A DNA stretch of 64,000 nt from Adiantum capillus-veneris (Eukaryota > Streptophyta > Polypodiopsida > Polypodiales > Pteridaceae). Below the pieces are notes generated by a model. That model had not been told where the DNA came from, ran no database searches, and saw only the letters and a list, made by a program, of their open reading frames with translations. The position numbers and the translations under genes were made by a program. Every line of letters starts with the position of its first letter. Within the stretch, counting starts at the first letter, position 1. The DNA lies in contig CM043944.1 of assembly GCA_014529385.2 (NCBI GenBank), positions 70,518,895-70,582,894 of the forward strand. Reading direction: 5' to 3'. This document shows, one piece after another, positions 32,516-43,808 of the stretch.

Positions 32516-33671
32516 ATGGCTAACAATAGTAAAGAGAGTGAAATTAATGTTGATAACTTTGATTTTGCTCATGAGCAAGCTACTAATGATGCTTCAATGC
32601 TTGTTAACTATCTTGTTTCTATGCTTCAACAAGCCATGGGCAATCCATCTCTCCAAAGTGAAGTGCAACTGCAGCTCCGTGCTCACGGGATTCTCCAAGC
32701 TCATCACCATGACGAGAGAACACCTAGGAAGCCTCCTTGTGAGACTACCAAAAAAGGTCTCTCTCCGATTCGGGAAGAAGAAGAGAATCCTTATGAAGGG
32801 CTCAAGAATTTACTTCTTGATGATGCATCTCCTTCCCAAAGGAGAACTCAAGAGCCTCCACCAAGGAACGAGAAAGAAGCGAGTCTCCCGCCACCTCGGC
32901 GGAGATGGCTCCACGAAGACGGCGGGCTAAACGCTCTCCATCACCACCAAAGCGGAGAAGACCATCACATTCTTCTCCCCACCACAATTCAAAGAGGGAT
33001 GATAAAAAGAAGAGAAGAAAAAGGCGAGAAAGAGGACACCCTCTTCTCCATCTTCTTCATCCTCTTCCTCTTATGAAAGCTATGGTGAAGACGACAAAGA
33101 TCAAGACAAGAAAAAGGCGAGAAAGAGGTCACCCTCTTCTCCACCTTCTTCAAATTCTTCACCTTCTGAAGAAAGTGATGGTGCAACTTTTGAACCATCA
33201 AAAAGAAGAGGCCATAGGAAATCCTATGCCGCATGGAAGAGGTCGTCCAAGCTGAAGAAATTCAAAGAGGGAGGGAAGAGCATCTCTTTCCTTACCTATG
33301 ATGGTACCTTTGGTGCCACGGACAAAGTCTTGGCCTTTATCCAGTAATTCGATGCGGCGTTTCGAGATGAGGGCTTCACGGAGTCCTCTAAGCTACGCCA
33401 TGTAGCTATGCACTTTCAAAAGTCCGCCAGACAATGGTGGTCTAGCCTACGAGACAACGGTGAAGCTCCACGAACATGGAAAGCTTTAAGAGCTTCCATT
33501 ATGAAGCAGTTTTTGGCCACCGATGCCAAAGACAAAGTACTCACCGAATGGCGAAGCTTAAAGCTCTCTCCCAATGAATCCATCCACAAATATGTAGACA
33601 AGTTTTGGGACCTACAACTCAAAGCCACTGTCTTCAAAAGGTTGGATTTTGGAGAGCAAAAGCAACACGCT
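32516..33671 (+). pseudogene. Element D: Gag N-terminus and capsid
   Basis: The start MANNSKESEINVDNFDFAHE opens a frame of about 120 residues, followed in other frames by a basic, Ser/Pro-rich region with two copies of KKKARKR and then by the capsid (ISFLTYDGTFGATDKVLAFI, MHFQKSARQWWSSLRD, WRSLKLSPNESIHKYVDKFW). A TAG at about 33346 and at least two frame changes break the reading. Gag forms the particle; the capsid part is the typical Retrotrans_gag domain. Confidence 0.8.
33018..33160 (+). repeat. Tandem duplication in D gag
   Basis: The sequence AAAAAGGCGAGAAAGAGG, followed by a CACCCTCTTCTCCA-type stretch, occurs twice about 96 bases apart, encoding KKKARKR plus a serine-rich tail twice. 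Confidence 0.8.
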
Positions 33672-34603
33672 TAACCGAAGAAATGGCGGAGTATGTCAAC
33701 TCCCAAAGACCACGTACCATATCGGCGGTAATACACCACACTATGGTCGCCTCTCGAATCAATTTCCAAACGGGGGCAAAAAGAAATAATAAGCCCCCGG
33801 AAAACAAGGGTTCCAATGAGCCTAAGGGGAAGGACAATGTCAAAAAGTTTCCTAAGGGCAACTCCAACAAAGCTAAAGAGAAGGGAGTTTACAAAGGTAA
33901 GAATAAACTCTCTCCTGAAGAGCTTGAGCTTTATCGTAAGGATAACCGGTGTTTCAAGTGCGGCGAACAAGGGCATGCGTACCGCGCTTGTCCCCAAAAG
34001 AACAACCGCCAAGATCCTCCTAGAGCTTCCTTGGTTGAAATCCAAGAGGAGGAGACTCACCAAACTCACCACAAAGGATCTCCTCTATGCCATGCTTGGG
34101 GAAAGGTAAGAGAACATGATGCTTTTATTCTCTTTGACCCTGGTTCTACTCACAATTTTATATCTATGGAGTTAGCCACCAAGCTAGGCATACAATCCTA
34201 TGAGATGGGAGATGTCCTACCCGCAGACAGTGCCTTCAAGGGGCAAGAAGCTTCAGTCACTCCCTTAATTGGGAAATTGAGGCTTCATGTCCAAGGCTAT
34301 GTGGACAAAGAGGACTTCTTTATCTCTCCTCTCAAGCATGAGGATGTAATCCTAGGGGCACCATGGTTTGACCGCCTGGCTGCCGATGTTAAATTTCCTG
34401 AAAGGAGAATCTCCTTTAAGTTCAGGGAAAAAGACATGTATATAGATGCTAAGGAAATGGGTAACACCATCCCCATTGTACATACACCAGCTTTCAACAA
34501 GTCAATAAAGAGCTCTATTTCCGTGTACATGATTTTTGTTAAAGATTCTCAAAATGAACCTAATGCTTTAACAAAAAAAATAAAAGCAACCAAAAGGAAT
34601 TAG
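33605..34603 (+). CDS. Element D: Gag C-terminus, zinc knuckle and protease
   Basis: A 332-residue frame. CFKCGEQGHAYRAC near residue 117 is a CCHC knuckle. ILFDPGSTHNFISMELATKL near residue 175 is the protease site, with D-P-G where D-S/T-G is normal, and VILGAPWFD near residue 247 is the C-terminal ILG motif. The first residues overlap the capsid frame, showing a frame break near 33640. It ends at a TAG at 34601, while pol continues in the -1 frame from an A run at 34573-34580. Confidence 0.85.
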   Translation: MGPTTQSHCLQKVGFWRAKATRLTEEMAEYVNSQRPRTISAVIHHTMVASRINFQTGAKRNNKPPENKGSNEPKGKDNVKKFPKGNSNKAKEKGVYKGKNKLSPEELELYRKDNRCFKCGEQGHAYRACPQKNNRQDPPRASLVEIQEEETHQTHHKGSPLCHAWGKVREHDAFILFDPGSTHNFISMELATKLGIQSYEMGDVLPADSAFKGQEASVTPLIGKLRLHVQGYVDKEDFFISPLKHEDVILGAPWFDRLAADVKFPERRISFKFREKDMYIDAKEMGNTIPIVHTPAFNKSIKSSISVYMIFVKDSQNEPNALTKKIKATKRN

Positions 34604-37440
34604 AGTTATCCAATTTTCTCAAGGGGTTTCAAGATGTTTTTATTGACGACATCCCTTGTGAGCTACCTCCTAAACGAGGTAATGATGACCATGCAATTGA
34701 ACTTCTTCCAGGAAGTTCACCGCCTAATAAACCTCCTTATAGAGTTTCTCAAGCTCAACAAGAGGAGATTATGCGGCAAGTGCATGAGTTAGTTGAGAAG
34801 GGTATGGTTAGGCCAAGCTCATCTCCATTTCGCTCACCTGTGCTATTAGTGCAAAAGAAAGACGGCACATATCGTATGTGTGTCGACTATAGAGCACTAA
34901 ATAGGATCACTATCAAGAATAGGTTTCCCGTTCCACGGGTAGAAGACCTATTTGATAAGCTACAAGGATCGACCTACTTCAGTAGGGTTGACCTAAAAAG
35001 TGGCTATCATCAAATAAGGATAGTTGATCAAGACATTGTAAAGACCGCATTTCGTACTACATTTGGTCTTTACGAATACATTGTCATGCCTTTTGGCTTG
35101 ACCAATGCACCAGCCACATTCAACCGCTTGATGGAGAAGCTGTTCAGGCCTCATCGAACCTTCACTGGAGTGTTCTTTGATGATATTATCATCTACTCTA
35201 ATTCATTGGAGGAACACAAGCAACACCTCCAGGTAATATTTCAAGTTTTAAGAGAGAATAAACTTTATGTTAATCGAAAGAAAAGTGAATTTTTCTTGCA
35301 AGAGATTCAGTATTTAGGTCACATTATCTCTCAAGATGGCATCCAAATGGATCCATCCAAGTTAGAGGTAATAAAAGGATGGCCTAAACCAAGGAATCTT
35401 CATGAACTAAGAAGCTTTATAGGTATGTGTGCATACTATAGACGCTTCATAGAAAAGTTCTCACAAATTGCGGGACCATTACATGACCTAACAAAGAAAA
35501 GCGTTAGGTATACATGGTCTGCTAAGGAGAACAATGCTTTCGAAAAGCTTATCTCTCAACCTGTGCTTACACTACCGGATCTCTCAAAACCATTTGAGGT
35601 CCAATGTGATGCTTGTGGTGATTGCCTTGGAGCTGTTTTGGTCCAAGAAGGGCACGCCATAGGCTATGAGAGCCGAAGGCTCGATCCTGTTGAGCAAGCT
35701 CTAGGCATATACGAAAAGAAACTCCTTGCAGTTCTACATGCCTTAGACTCATGGAAGCACTATTTATTGGGGACTCCTTTCATTCTGCGAACGGATCACC
35801 AAAGTCTTAAGTACTTCATGACGCAGACCAAGCTCTCCGACAAACAAATGAGGTGGGCAAATTTCCTTTCACAATTTCATTTTCATATTGCTCACATTAC
35901 TGGCAAGCATAATCAAGTAGCCGATGCACTCTCAAGACGACCGAGAGTGAATGCGGTTTCCATAGCAACTCACAATGATCTATCTTCAATGATAGATGAG
36001 TATGCTATTGATCCCGATTTTAGAGATGTGATTTCAGCCCTTGAATTAGGGAAGAAAGAAGAACCATTTACTTTACAAGATGGTTATCGTCTCTATGGCA
36101 ATAGACTATGCGTTACTAACTCACTACGTGAGAAAGTAATGTATGAATCTCATGCTCCACCTTATGCGGGGCATAGAGGGATTCAGTCTACCTTAAAGGG
36201 AATTGAAACATATTTCTATTGGCCTACCATGAAAGTGAACATACAAGAGTATGTTTCCAAATGTGTGGTATGCCAAAAGACAAAATTTGATAGAGGGAAG
36301 CAACTTGGATTGCTTCAACCCTTGCCAATCCCTAATTCACCATGGGAGAGCATATCCATGGATTTTATCTTTGGATTGCCTAAGTCTATCCATGGGAATA
36401 CGGGAATATGGACGATAGTAGACAGGTTCAGTAAACAAGCTCATTTTATACCTGTCAAAAAGACTATCAAAGCCCATCAAATGGCAACCCTCTTCATTTC
36501 ACAAATTTTCAAGTACCATGGCTTGCCAATGTCCATAGTGTCGGATAGAGATCCTAGAATGACCAGTAATTTCTGGAAGGGTCTCTTTGAGAATTTAGGA
36601 ACAAGGCTAAACTTCTCTTCGGCCTATCATCCACAAACTGATGGCCAAAGTGAAATAGCTAACCTAACCATTCTCGATCTACTAAAAGCCTATGTAACGG
36701 AAGTAGATCAAAGATCCCAATGGGAGAAGTACTTACCCTTAGTGGAGTATGCTTACAATAACACTGTACATACTTCCACGGGAAAAGCACCTTTCGAGGT
36801 AATTGAGGGAAGATCAAAAATTCCCTTGCTACTTAAGGTACATGGGAAGATCTTCGCTGCAGATGAGTATAGCCGAGACCTACAAGAATCTTTCCAAAAG
36901 ATTAAGGATGCTATCTCTATCTCACAGCAAAGGCAAAAGGCTGCTGCTGACAAGCACATAAGAGCCCAAGCCTTTAAAGAAAACGATTGGATCTTGTTAA
37001 AGTTTCCCAAGGCTCGATTAAGGCACACGACGGGCAAGAATCCTACGGGTCACCAAAAGTACTATGCTAAACTAGCAAAAAGGTACTATGGTCCCTTTCA
37101 GATTCTTAGGCCAATCAATGAGATGGCCTATCAACTCAAGTTGCCCAATCATTGGCTCATACACAATGCTTTCCATGTGAGCCTATTAAAGCCTTACAAA
37201 GGAGAGTCACCTCAAGAACCAACTATTGAAGACCCACCGGAGATCGAGGACCAAGAGGAGGTGCTGCAGCTCGAGTCCATTCTCCGACATGAAGACAAGG
37301 TACTAAGAGGCGGTAAGACTATCCAACGATATCTTATTAAATTTAAGAATTATCCTTTTAAAGATTCTAGATGGATGCAAGGCATACAATTAAAGGATAA
37401 CCTAAACCTTGTCAATGCTTACAATGCTTCCCAAGAGTAA
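34604..37440 (+). CDS. Element D: Pol (RT, RNase H, integrase, chromodomain)
   Basis: The first Met is at 34771, but the frame is open upstream (LSNFLKGFQDVFIDDIP), so Pol is probably made as a fusion. [48 protein letters not shown] (FDD catalytic motif). RNase H: VQCDACGDCLGAVL, RTDHQSLKYFM, QVADALSR. Integrase: zinc module HAPPYAGHRGI...CVVCQ, then SMDFIFGLP, VSDRDPRMTSNFW and HPQTDGQSEIAN, giving intact D-D-E. The C-terminal ESILRHEDKVLRGGKTIQRY and KFKNYPFKDSRW fit a chromodomain, which directs insertion by reading histone marks. No stop or frameshift is seen in this frame. Confidence 0.95.
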
Positions 37441-37787
37441 GCAAATGTACAAAATGAACAAAATTTTTGTCTTATAAGACTCTCTTTTTCTTTATTTGTG
37501 CACAAAAATGAAGTAGTATGCATGCTTAGATCAAGTTTGTGGAGACGACGTCTCCCAAACACCAAGTAGAGCTTGTCACTCTATTATGGAAGACTAATAG
37601 GACCAATGTGTAGACATGCTTGCGGCAGGCTCAGGCTCTCAAGCGCCAAATGGACTAGTCATCCATTATGGAATGATGTCGTAGGGTAACATAGGGATCC
37701 TCTACCTGCTAAGAAAAGGACTCATGAACATGCTTTATCTTCTCTACACCATAGTCGAGGACGACTATGATTTCAAGAGAGAGGTAA
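37441..37787 (+). other. Element D 3' untranslated region with hairpin and polypurine tract
   Basis: Contains the inverted repeat CATAGTCGAGGACGACTATG (37750-37769; 8-bp stem, loop AGGA) followed 18 bases later by the LTR. AAGAGAGAGGTAA just before the LTR (37775-37787) is the polypurine tract. Confidence 0.75.
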
Positions 37788-39381
37788 TGTCATAATAATC
37801 AATATCTAATTCTCCTAAATGATTTTCTCATATTAAACTGATCATTTAATGTGGGGAAGTGCCAGGGAGAAAAAGCTAGAATATTGGTTAAGCTAGCAGA
37901 CCGGCCACAGTAGGGATCCAAAGGAGGGAAAATAGGGATCCAAAGGGGGGCCATCTGCAAAAGAGCCATGTGCAACAATGGGCTAAAAAGACCCTAAGGT
38001 TCAGCCCATTAAGACTTCCAAAATGCTAAGGTTCCAAAATTCAAAGGTTGTGTCCAAAGGTCAACCCTAGGGAAAATTGGATGCTTAGTGTGTGTACAAA
38101 AGTCTTTTCAAATCCTACAAATGAGGGGGCGAGCCCAAAGTAGGGGATGAGAGAGAAAGCCACACACACACACACACACACACACAGGCTCCCTTTACAC
38201 AAAGGGAATGAGGGACACATGTCAGCTCCCTAGGCCAGATGCCCACAAGGTGTGCCCAATTCCTATTGGAAGACCCTTGAAGTGGACCAATGAGAATTAA
38301 GCTAGAGTAAATCTAGTTTAATTAATTTAAAAACATTTAATAAAAGAAACCAATGAGAATTAAGTCTCCTAGAAGACTATTGGGCAGTCTCCCAAGGGGT
38401 CCAATGAGCATTCAGGAGCCCAATGGCTTGCCTGATTCCTATTGGCCAGGAGGCAAAGGGGTCCAATGAGAGTTTAGTTTAATTATTTAATTACCTAAAG
38501 CTCTCACAAAAGGGGAAAGGGGGACACATGTCAGAAGGCTATCACTTATGCTGCTTAACACCCATTGGCTTGACTTGGGGAGGTCCAATGAGGCAAAAGC
38601 CAGACCAATTTAGCAGGAAGGGCTCGCCCAAGAGAGAGAGGGGGCTGATTTTTGCTTGGCATTGACACACACACACTCACACTTGACCATGTGTGAAGAA
38701 AGAATACTCTATCTCCTCCCAAGCTTTAATGGAGAGCTCATCACCTACTCCAAGCTTGTGAGATAGAAGCTTACATCAACACTCTCTTGGCATGTGGATG
38801 CAAATCCAACCAAGAGCCAACCTTCAATGCATGCTCATCTTCTCTACTAAGCTAATTACTAAGCTAAGCTATGCTAATTTGAGTGATTATGTGAGGAGAT
38901 GTACATCTTTCTCGTAAGATACTCCTTCTTCCTCTCAATCTACTCTCATACCCTGCTAGCTCTCACCATCTTCGAAGGTGTATGAGGTCTTGGGTCTGAG
39001 AACGGGGATAATTCAAGTTGTGTTTGATTAAGTGTTTTGCTTAGTGCATGAAGCTTCCATCTTCATTGCACTAGCTAGTCTTGAAGGAACACAAAGAATT
39101 GTATTGTACAATGTCTCTCTTGATGGGAGAAACCATAATACAAAGCCTTTTGGATGGGGGACCGGCTCCATGCAAATCCGGTCCTCAACTGTTGTCAATA
39201 GCTTAATTTCTCTCTCTTTTGAAAGTATTGTTGATGCTATCTAACTAGGTGTTATGCTTTTTGTTGCTCTCTCCACCCAAGCACTCTTGTAATTCTCATT
39301 AGGAATCTATTCTAATGAAATGCCCATTATGTTCATGCTAATTTCCACTACACATAAGTTATTAGGCCATTAAATGTTACA
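37788..39381 (+). repeat. Element D 3' LTR
   Basis: Starts TGTCATAATAATC and ends TGTTACA. It differs from the 5' LTR by roughly 30 substitutions and small indels by eye. Confidence 0.95.
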
Positions 39382-39904
39382 TAGAGAGAGGGAGGGAGAG
39401 AGGGAAGGGCCAGTGGAAAGAAAAGAGGGAGAGGGGGGGAGGGATTGTGAGACAGAGAGAGGGATTGTGCGATATTGCTTTGCTTGGGAAAGCCTTTTTT
39501 TTCTTTTTTTGATTAAAACTCCTTTTCATTCCTTTTTTCCTCCAAATATGAAAAAAAAAAGCCAATGCTCTCCCCCCCCTCTCTCCCCGCTCGCCCTCTC
39601 CAACCCCCTATTAGAGTAAAAAAGAACCTGGGTATAGTGTTTTCAACCAGCTAAAATTCTAAAATCTTGATTATATGTTGAGAGGTCCTTGAAAAAAACT
39701 GAGAAATTCACAAGTTTAAGTGTAAATACCGGCAAAACCTTCAATTTTTGACCTAAAAATCGAGAGAATTTCAAGTTTTCCCTTATTTTCTTCAGTTAGG
39801 GAAAATGTATTTCTCTAGTGCTATCCCTCTCTCTCTCTCTGTCTCTCTCTCTCTCTCTTTCCATTACTCCTCTCTCTTTCCTATCTCTCTCTCTACCCAC
39901 CCCC

Positions 39905-39961
<57 letters not shown>

Positions 39962-39997
39962 CCTATCTCTCTCTTTCTTTCCTATCTCTCCCTTTTG

Positions 39998-40049
<52 letters not shown>

Positions 40050-41395
40050 TTCAAGAGAGATGGAGCGAGCAAGAGAGAAGAATAAGTAGAAGAGAATTTT
40101 AACGTCGTAGGAAACTATCCCAAGAGACCTTAAAGATCTATCCAATGAGGAGAGTTGGGGAGGGGGGGGGGGGGGGAGAGAGAGAGAGAGAGAGAGAGAG
40201 AGGTTATATAGTGATAGGGAAAGAGTGAGAAAGAAGAGGAGAATCTTGAGGAAGAAGGGTGATTGCTGGAGGAGGGAGGGCTGCTAGAGGAGTAGATGGA
40301 GAGAGGAGGTGGAGGAGCAAGGGAAGAGGAGGAAGCACATGGGCGGCAAGAGGAGGAAGGGGAAGTAGGGAGGGAGGTCCTCCAAAAAAAAAAAAAGCTC
40401 GCTCCGTTGAGTTCGCTCGAAGAACTAACTCACTACCAGTTGGGTGACAACCTTCGATGATGCCATCTTATCACGCATCACGTTGGCCATTTTTCGCTCA
40501 GCATTGGAGGATTCCTAGCATCGCAACATCTAGCATACATTGCTTCTTCATTCTGCAATGTCACCTATGATGCCCTCCTTCACCATCATTTCAATGGCCG
40601 CCAAATTCGAAACATTGTTTACCTTGCTCAACTTCTGGCACAACTGGATGCAAGTAAAATCGGGATATCAACCATGTCATCAAGGCTTTCAATGCCTCTA
40701 TTTCTTGCATCAATGAATTACCAGCTCTTTCCTAGCTACCTGTAAGACTCTTTTCATCAACTTTTTTCTTTGATAATGCTTTCCAGGATGTTTTGGCCTG
40801 CATCATCAGATTCAAATATAGTCTCTAAAATTATTGCTCAATAAAGTAGTTTCACGCTTTGAGTGTGTGACTCTTTCTTGGGAAAGATACAAAAGCAGTG
40901 AAAAAAGAAGCATTGAGTCTCCTCTCTCACGCATGTATATACATCCTTGTTTTGTAGTTGCTGAAAACAACCCAAAGCTTCCTTGCAGTGTCCCAATGGG
41001 TGATCAATTGATGTCATTCTGCACACGTCAATGAAAGCATTACCTCAGCATCCATGACCTTGCTCTCTTTGGATCCCCTACCAAATGGATCTAGAAGATG
41101 TAGGTCACGAATGTAAGGTTTGCAGCTACTATAGACCTACTGCCAACTGTAGAAGTGCTTATGGACGAGGTGAGGTTGACCTACCCAATCATTTGTACTG
41201 CATAAGTGTTAAATCTAGCTACTTTAGATTTAATTTGAAACTTGAACCTCCTAGCTTGCTCCTTACAAGAATCATAGATCATCTGGTGAAATCTGAATGG
41301 CAATGCATGACACAATAGTGGAGGACAACACAAGTGTGAGGGGATCTTGGAGTGGTAATTATCCCATCTACACTAGGCTGTCTCTTAGCAAAAAG
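39382..41395. other. Purine/pyrimidine-rich intergenic DNA
   Basis: GA-rich at 39383-39480; CT tract at 39829-39956 facing a GA tract at 40003-40041; poly-G and GA at 40160-40200; GGA-rich to 40400. On the minus strand at 40838-41026 the text EALGCFQQLQ hints at another PPR scrap, too weak to call. Otherwise I see no gene. Confidence 0.55.
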
Positions 41396-41447
41396 TGATG
41401 GGTTTAGGCTATGGAGGCATGGGGAGATATTGTGGTGCAGCAGACGA

Positions 41448-41507
<60 letters not shown>

Positions 41508-41670
41508 CAGTAGAGCAGTAAAAAACCACACTACACTATTTCTTGATCATGCTTACAATGTATATATAAAGCCAAAATGGCCATGCAAACTTTACTCTAT
41601 ACAGCTGCATGTCTTGAGACTTGTTCTCACGAGCTTAGACATTATTGAATCCGGGCTTGCATACCCAACA
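41396..41670 (-). repeat. TR-GAG (41-43 kb) 3' LTR
   Basis: 275 bp, TGATGGGTTTAGG...TACCCAACA in plus orientation. Contains (GA)n at 41454-41506 and, on the minus strand, TATATATA in GCTTTATATATACATTG. Confidence 0.9.
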
Positions 41671-41952
41671 ACCGGGGCCCCCTCAAGCCCAAACCACTGA
41701 CAATGGACTTGAGACAGACCGTGGCAGAGTCCATTCACCTGAAACCATGAGTAGAAGTCCCTCCCTTCACAATAACATAGGTGTGTGTGCGTACTTCCCT
41801 CAAACAACTATCAGCGTGAGACATACCAGAAGCCGACCAAACAACAAAGGGTGGTCTTACCATTATATTTTTATTGCAGTTTCTATAACCATACAATTAT
41901 TGAGAAATAACTGACATAAAGGAAACATAAAGACAGACTAAAGAAAAACAAA

Positions 41953-42748
41953 CTACAGGACATCACTTTCTACGAAAAGCATTGGTGCTGCATCATCTTC
42001 ATCACCTTCAACCATACTGATCTGTCGCTTGTTCTTCTTAAAGAATTTCTCCGATAGATGGTTAGGCTTTCCACAATGGGTGCAAGGATTTTTGCTGAAA
42101 CAATCCTTGGTTTGATGATTGTTGCGTCCACATATAGCACAAGGTCTAGTGCTGGTAGTAGACTTGGTGGAATTGGCAGTTGAAGTGCAACCACGGGCTA
42201 CATATGCAGTTGGTACGAAAGAGATAATTCGTGGTACTCGTTTATCTTCTTCTTGCAATGAGTTAACAATACCATCCAAAGAAGGCAGAGGATCCTTCTC
42301 TTTTAAAATAGTGACAATTTGACAAAATTTTGCCGATAGACTATTCAAAAAAAACAGCTATCAAATCTTCATCTGGCACAGGGGCTTCAACATAAACAAG
42401 CTGTGTTTTAAAAGAATATAATTCCATTTTTAAACTCATTTTGAAATACTTAGCTTTGGCACCGAAAATCTTCTCTAACTCTATCTAGGCAGCACTTGAA
42501 GAATCAACATCATCCAAATAATGAATAAAGTCGTCGTCTAAGGAAGTTAGAATGATACAAAAAGCTTGTTCGTCTTTCCTTTGTTGCTCGGCAGAGAGGA
42601 CTCAAGTTACTACTGCTGTAGTGCCTGCTTCGTCGGGTGTGAGAGGCTTGACCACATTCCATAGGTTTTTCTGCATCAAATAGCCTTTTACCTTGATCTG
42701 CCAAGTGTGGAAACCGATCTCATTGAATTTATCCACCTTGGAGGCCAT
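41953..42748 (-). pseudogene. TR-GAG (41-43 kb) Gag with two zinc knuckles
   Basis: Conceptual start at 42748: MASKVDKFNEIGFHTWQIKV, KGYLMQKNLWNVV, QAFCIILTSLDDDFIHYLDD, typical UBN2-type Gag. Three or more stops and a frame shift near 42345 break it. The last frame (41953-42348) has CAICGRNNHQTKDC and CTHCGKPNHLSEKFF; the second knuckle has lost its final Cys. Related in wording to the Gag at 61685. Confidence 0.8.
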
Positions 42749-43236
42749 ATTTGATATGCCAAGGATAGTTTGACCCTTTTGCTATGCTTTAGGACCGCTT
42801 TAAAGAGGTGGTTGCAACTGCATTCATTCAATACTCATTTACAACAGCTTCACCTTGAACATAAGCCTCCAAAAGCACCTGGCTTATCTACTGTGAGCAA
42901 GTTTGGGAACTGTGGCTATGATGGATCCCACCGAGGGTGCGAATCCCTACTTGGAAACTTAAGTGGATGGTCACTTAGTAAAGTGTGAACACAAATATAT
43001 AAAAAAGCGATTTTTCTGTAGCAGTTGACACAAGCCGATGGCGTGGAGGAGTTGTTGTGCTCGCAGCAAGTTGAAGAGGGGTTTCTAGCAGTAGGTGGCG
43101 TGTCGAAAACTCACCAAAAGGCTAGGGCGAATAGGTTGATGGCGTTTTTTCTTGATTTGCTACAGGTGAGCACGCTTGATTTCTTCTCTGCAGGCAGCGA
43201 TTTCGACCAAGCTTCTCCGAGCACAAGCCTAACCTT

Positions 43237-43248
43237 GCTCTGATACCA
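43237..43248 (-). other. TR-GAG (41-43 kb) primer-binding site
   Basis: TGGTATCAGAGC on the minus strand, two bases inside the 5' LTR. Confidence 0.92.
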
Positions 43249-43250
43249 TG

Positions 43251-43303
43251 TGATGGGTTTAGGCTATGGAGGCATGGCGAGATACTGTGGTGCAACAGAT
43301 GAG

Positions 43304-43396
<93 letters not shown>

Positions 43397-43569
43397 CGGT
43401 AGAGGAGTAAAAAACCACGCTACACTATTTCTTGATCATGCTTACAATGTATATATAAAGCCAAAAAGGCCATGCAAACTTTACTCTAACTGATGGTCTA
43501 TAGCTGCATGTCTTGAGACTTGTTCTCACGGGCTTAGACATGATTGAATCCGGGCTTGCATACCCAACA
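43251..43569 (-). repeat. TR-GAG (41-43 kb) 5' LTR
   Basis: 319 bp; longer than its partner mainly because its (GA)n tract (43307-43395) is longer. On the minus strand the TATATATA promoter motif lies upstream of the CT/GA tract, so the tract would be in the transcript's leader. Confidence 0.9.
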
Positions 43570-43808
43570 AAAATTAGTATTGCAAGATGGTGAACACCTG
43601 TTGTGCAGAAAAGTTGGATGACTAGGATTCAACAATTCCTTGATGGTGTCATCTTCAAATAGCTTCGAAAAAGTGTGCTTGGTGTTGCCTTGGTCCACAC
43701 ATCCGTTTTCTCTCGCAACACAGCCAAGCAAGCAGCAATAAAGGCTACATAAAAAAAAATGGAGAGCAAGAGAACGAGTCTCTCTTTTGTGAGCTCACTT
43801 AAAGATTG

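Larger units (their letters stand above)
30539..39381 (+). mobile_element. Ty3/Gypsy chromovirus D, young and nearly intact
   Basis: Two LTRs of about 1.6 kb, roughly 98 percent identical by eye, flank gag, protease, RT, RNase H, integrase and a chromodomain. Pol is one uninterrupted frame of 889 codons from 34771, extending upstream to the gag-pro frame. Gag has frame breaks and one stop. Both flanks are GA-rich, so a TSD is hard to define. The last two bases before TCATAAT (expected TG) are missing from the 5' LTR. This is the most recent Gypsy insertion in the window. Confidence 0.93.
41396..43569 (-). mobile_element. Gag-only (TR-GAG type) LTR retrotransposon, Copia-like
   Basis: LTRs at 41396-41670 and 43251-43569 flank a primer-binding site (43237-43248), a degenerate gag and a polypurine tract next to the 3' LTR (GAGGGGGCCCCGGT on the minus strand, 41671-41684). 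No protease or pol is present in the 1.6 kb between the LTRs. Flanks AAAAG and AAAAT give a near TSD. Such elements move using proteins from full-length relatives. Stops in gag suggest an old copy. Confidence 0.85.

Noticed and set aside
35567-35752. Minus-strand frame within D pol, and another at 36753-37037
   Set aside because: They are shadows of the strongly supported plus-strand pol frame.
40838-41026. Possible fourth PPR relic on the minus strand
   Set aside because: Only a short match (EALGCFQQLQ) is seen, with no neighbouring motif in any frame.
42890-42990. Possible tRNA-like text near GGTGCGAATCCCTAC
   Set aside because: Only the T-arm-like string is present; no anticodon arm or acceptor pairing could be drawn around it.
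43266-43420. Arg-Glu or Ser-Leu frames in the TR-GAG LTR
   Set aside because: They are microsatellite translation.
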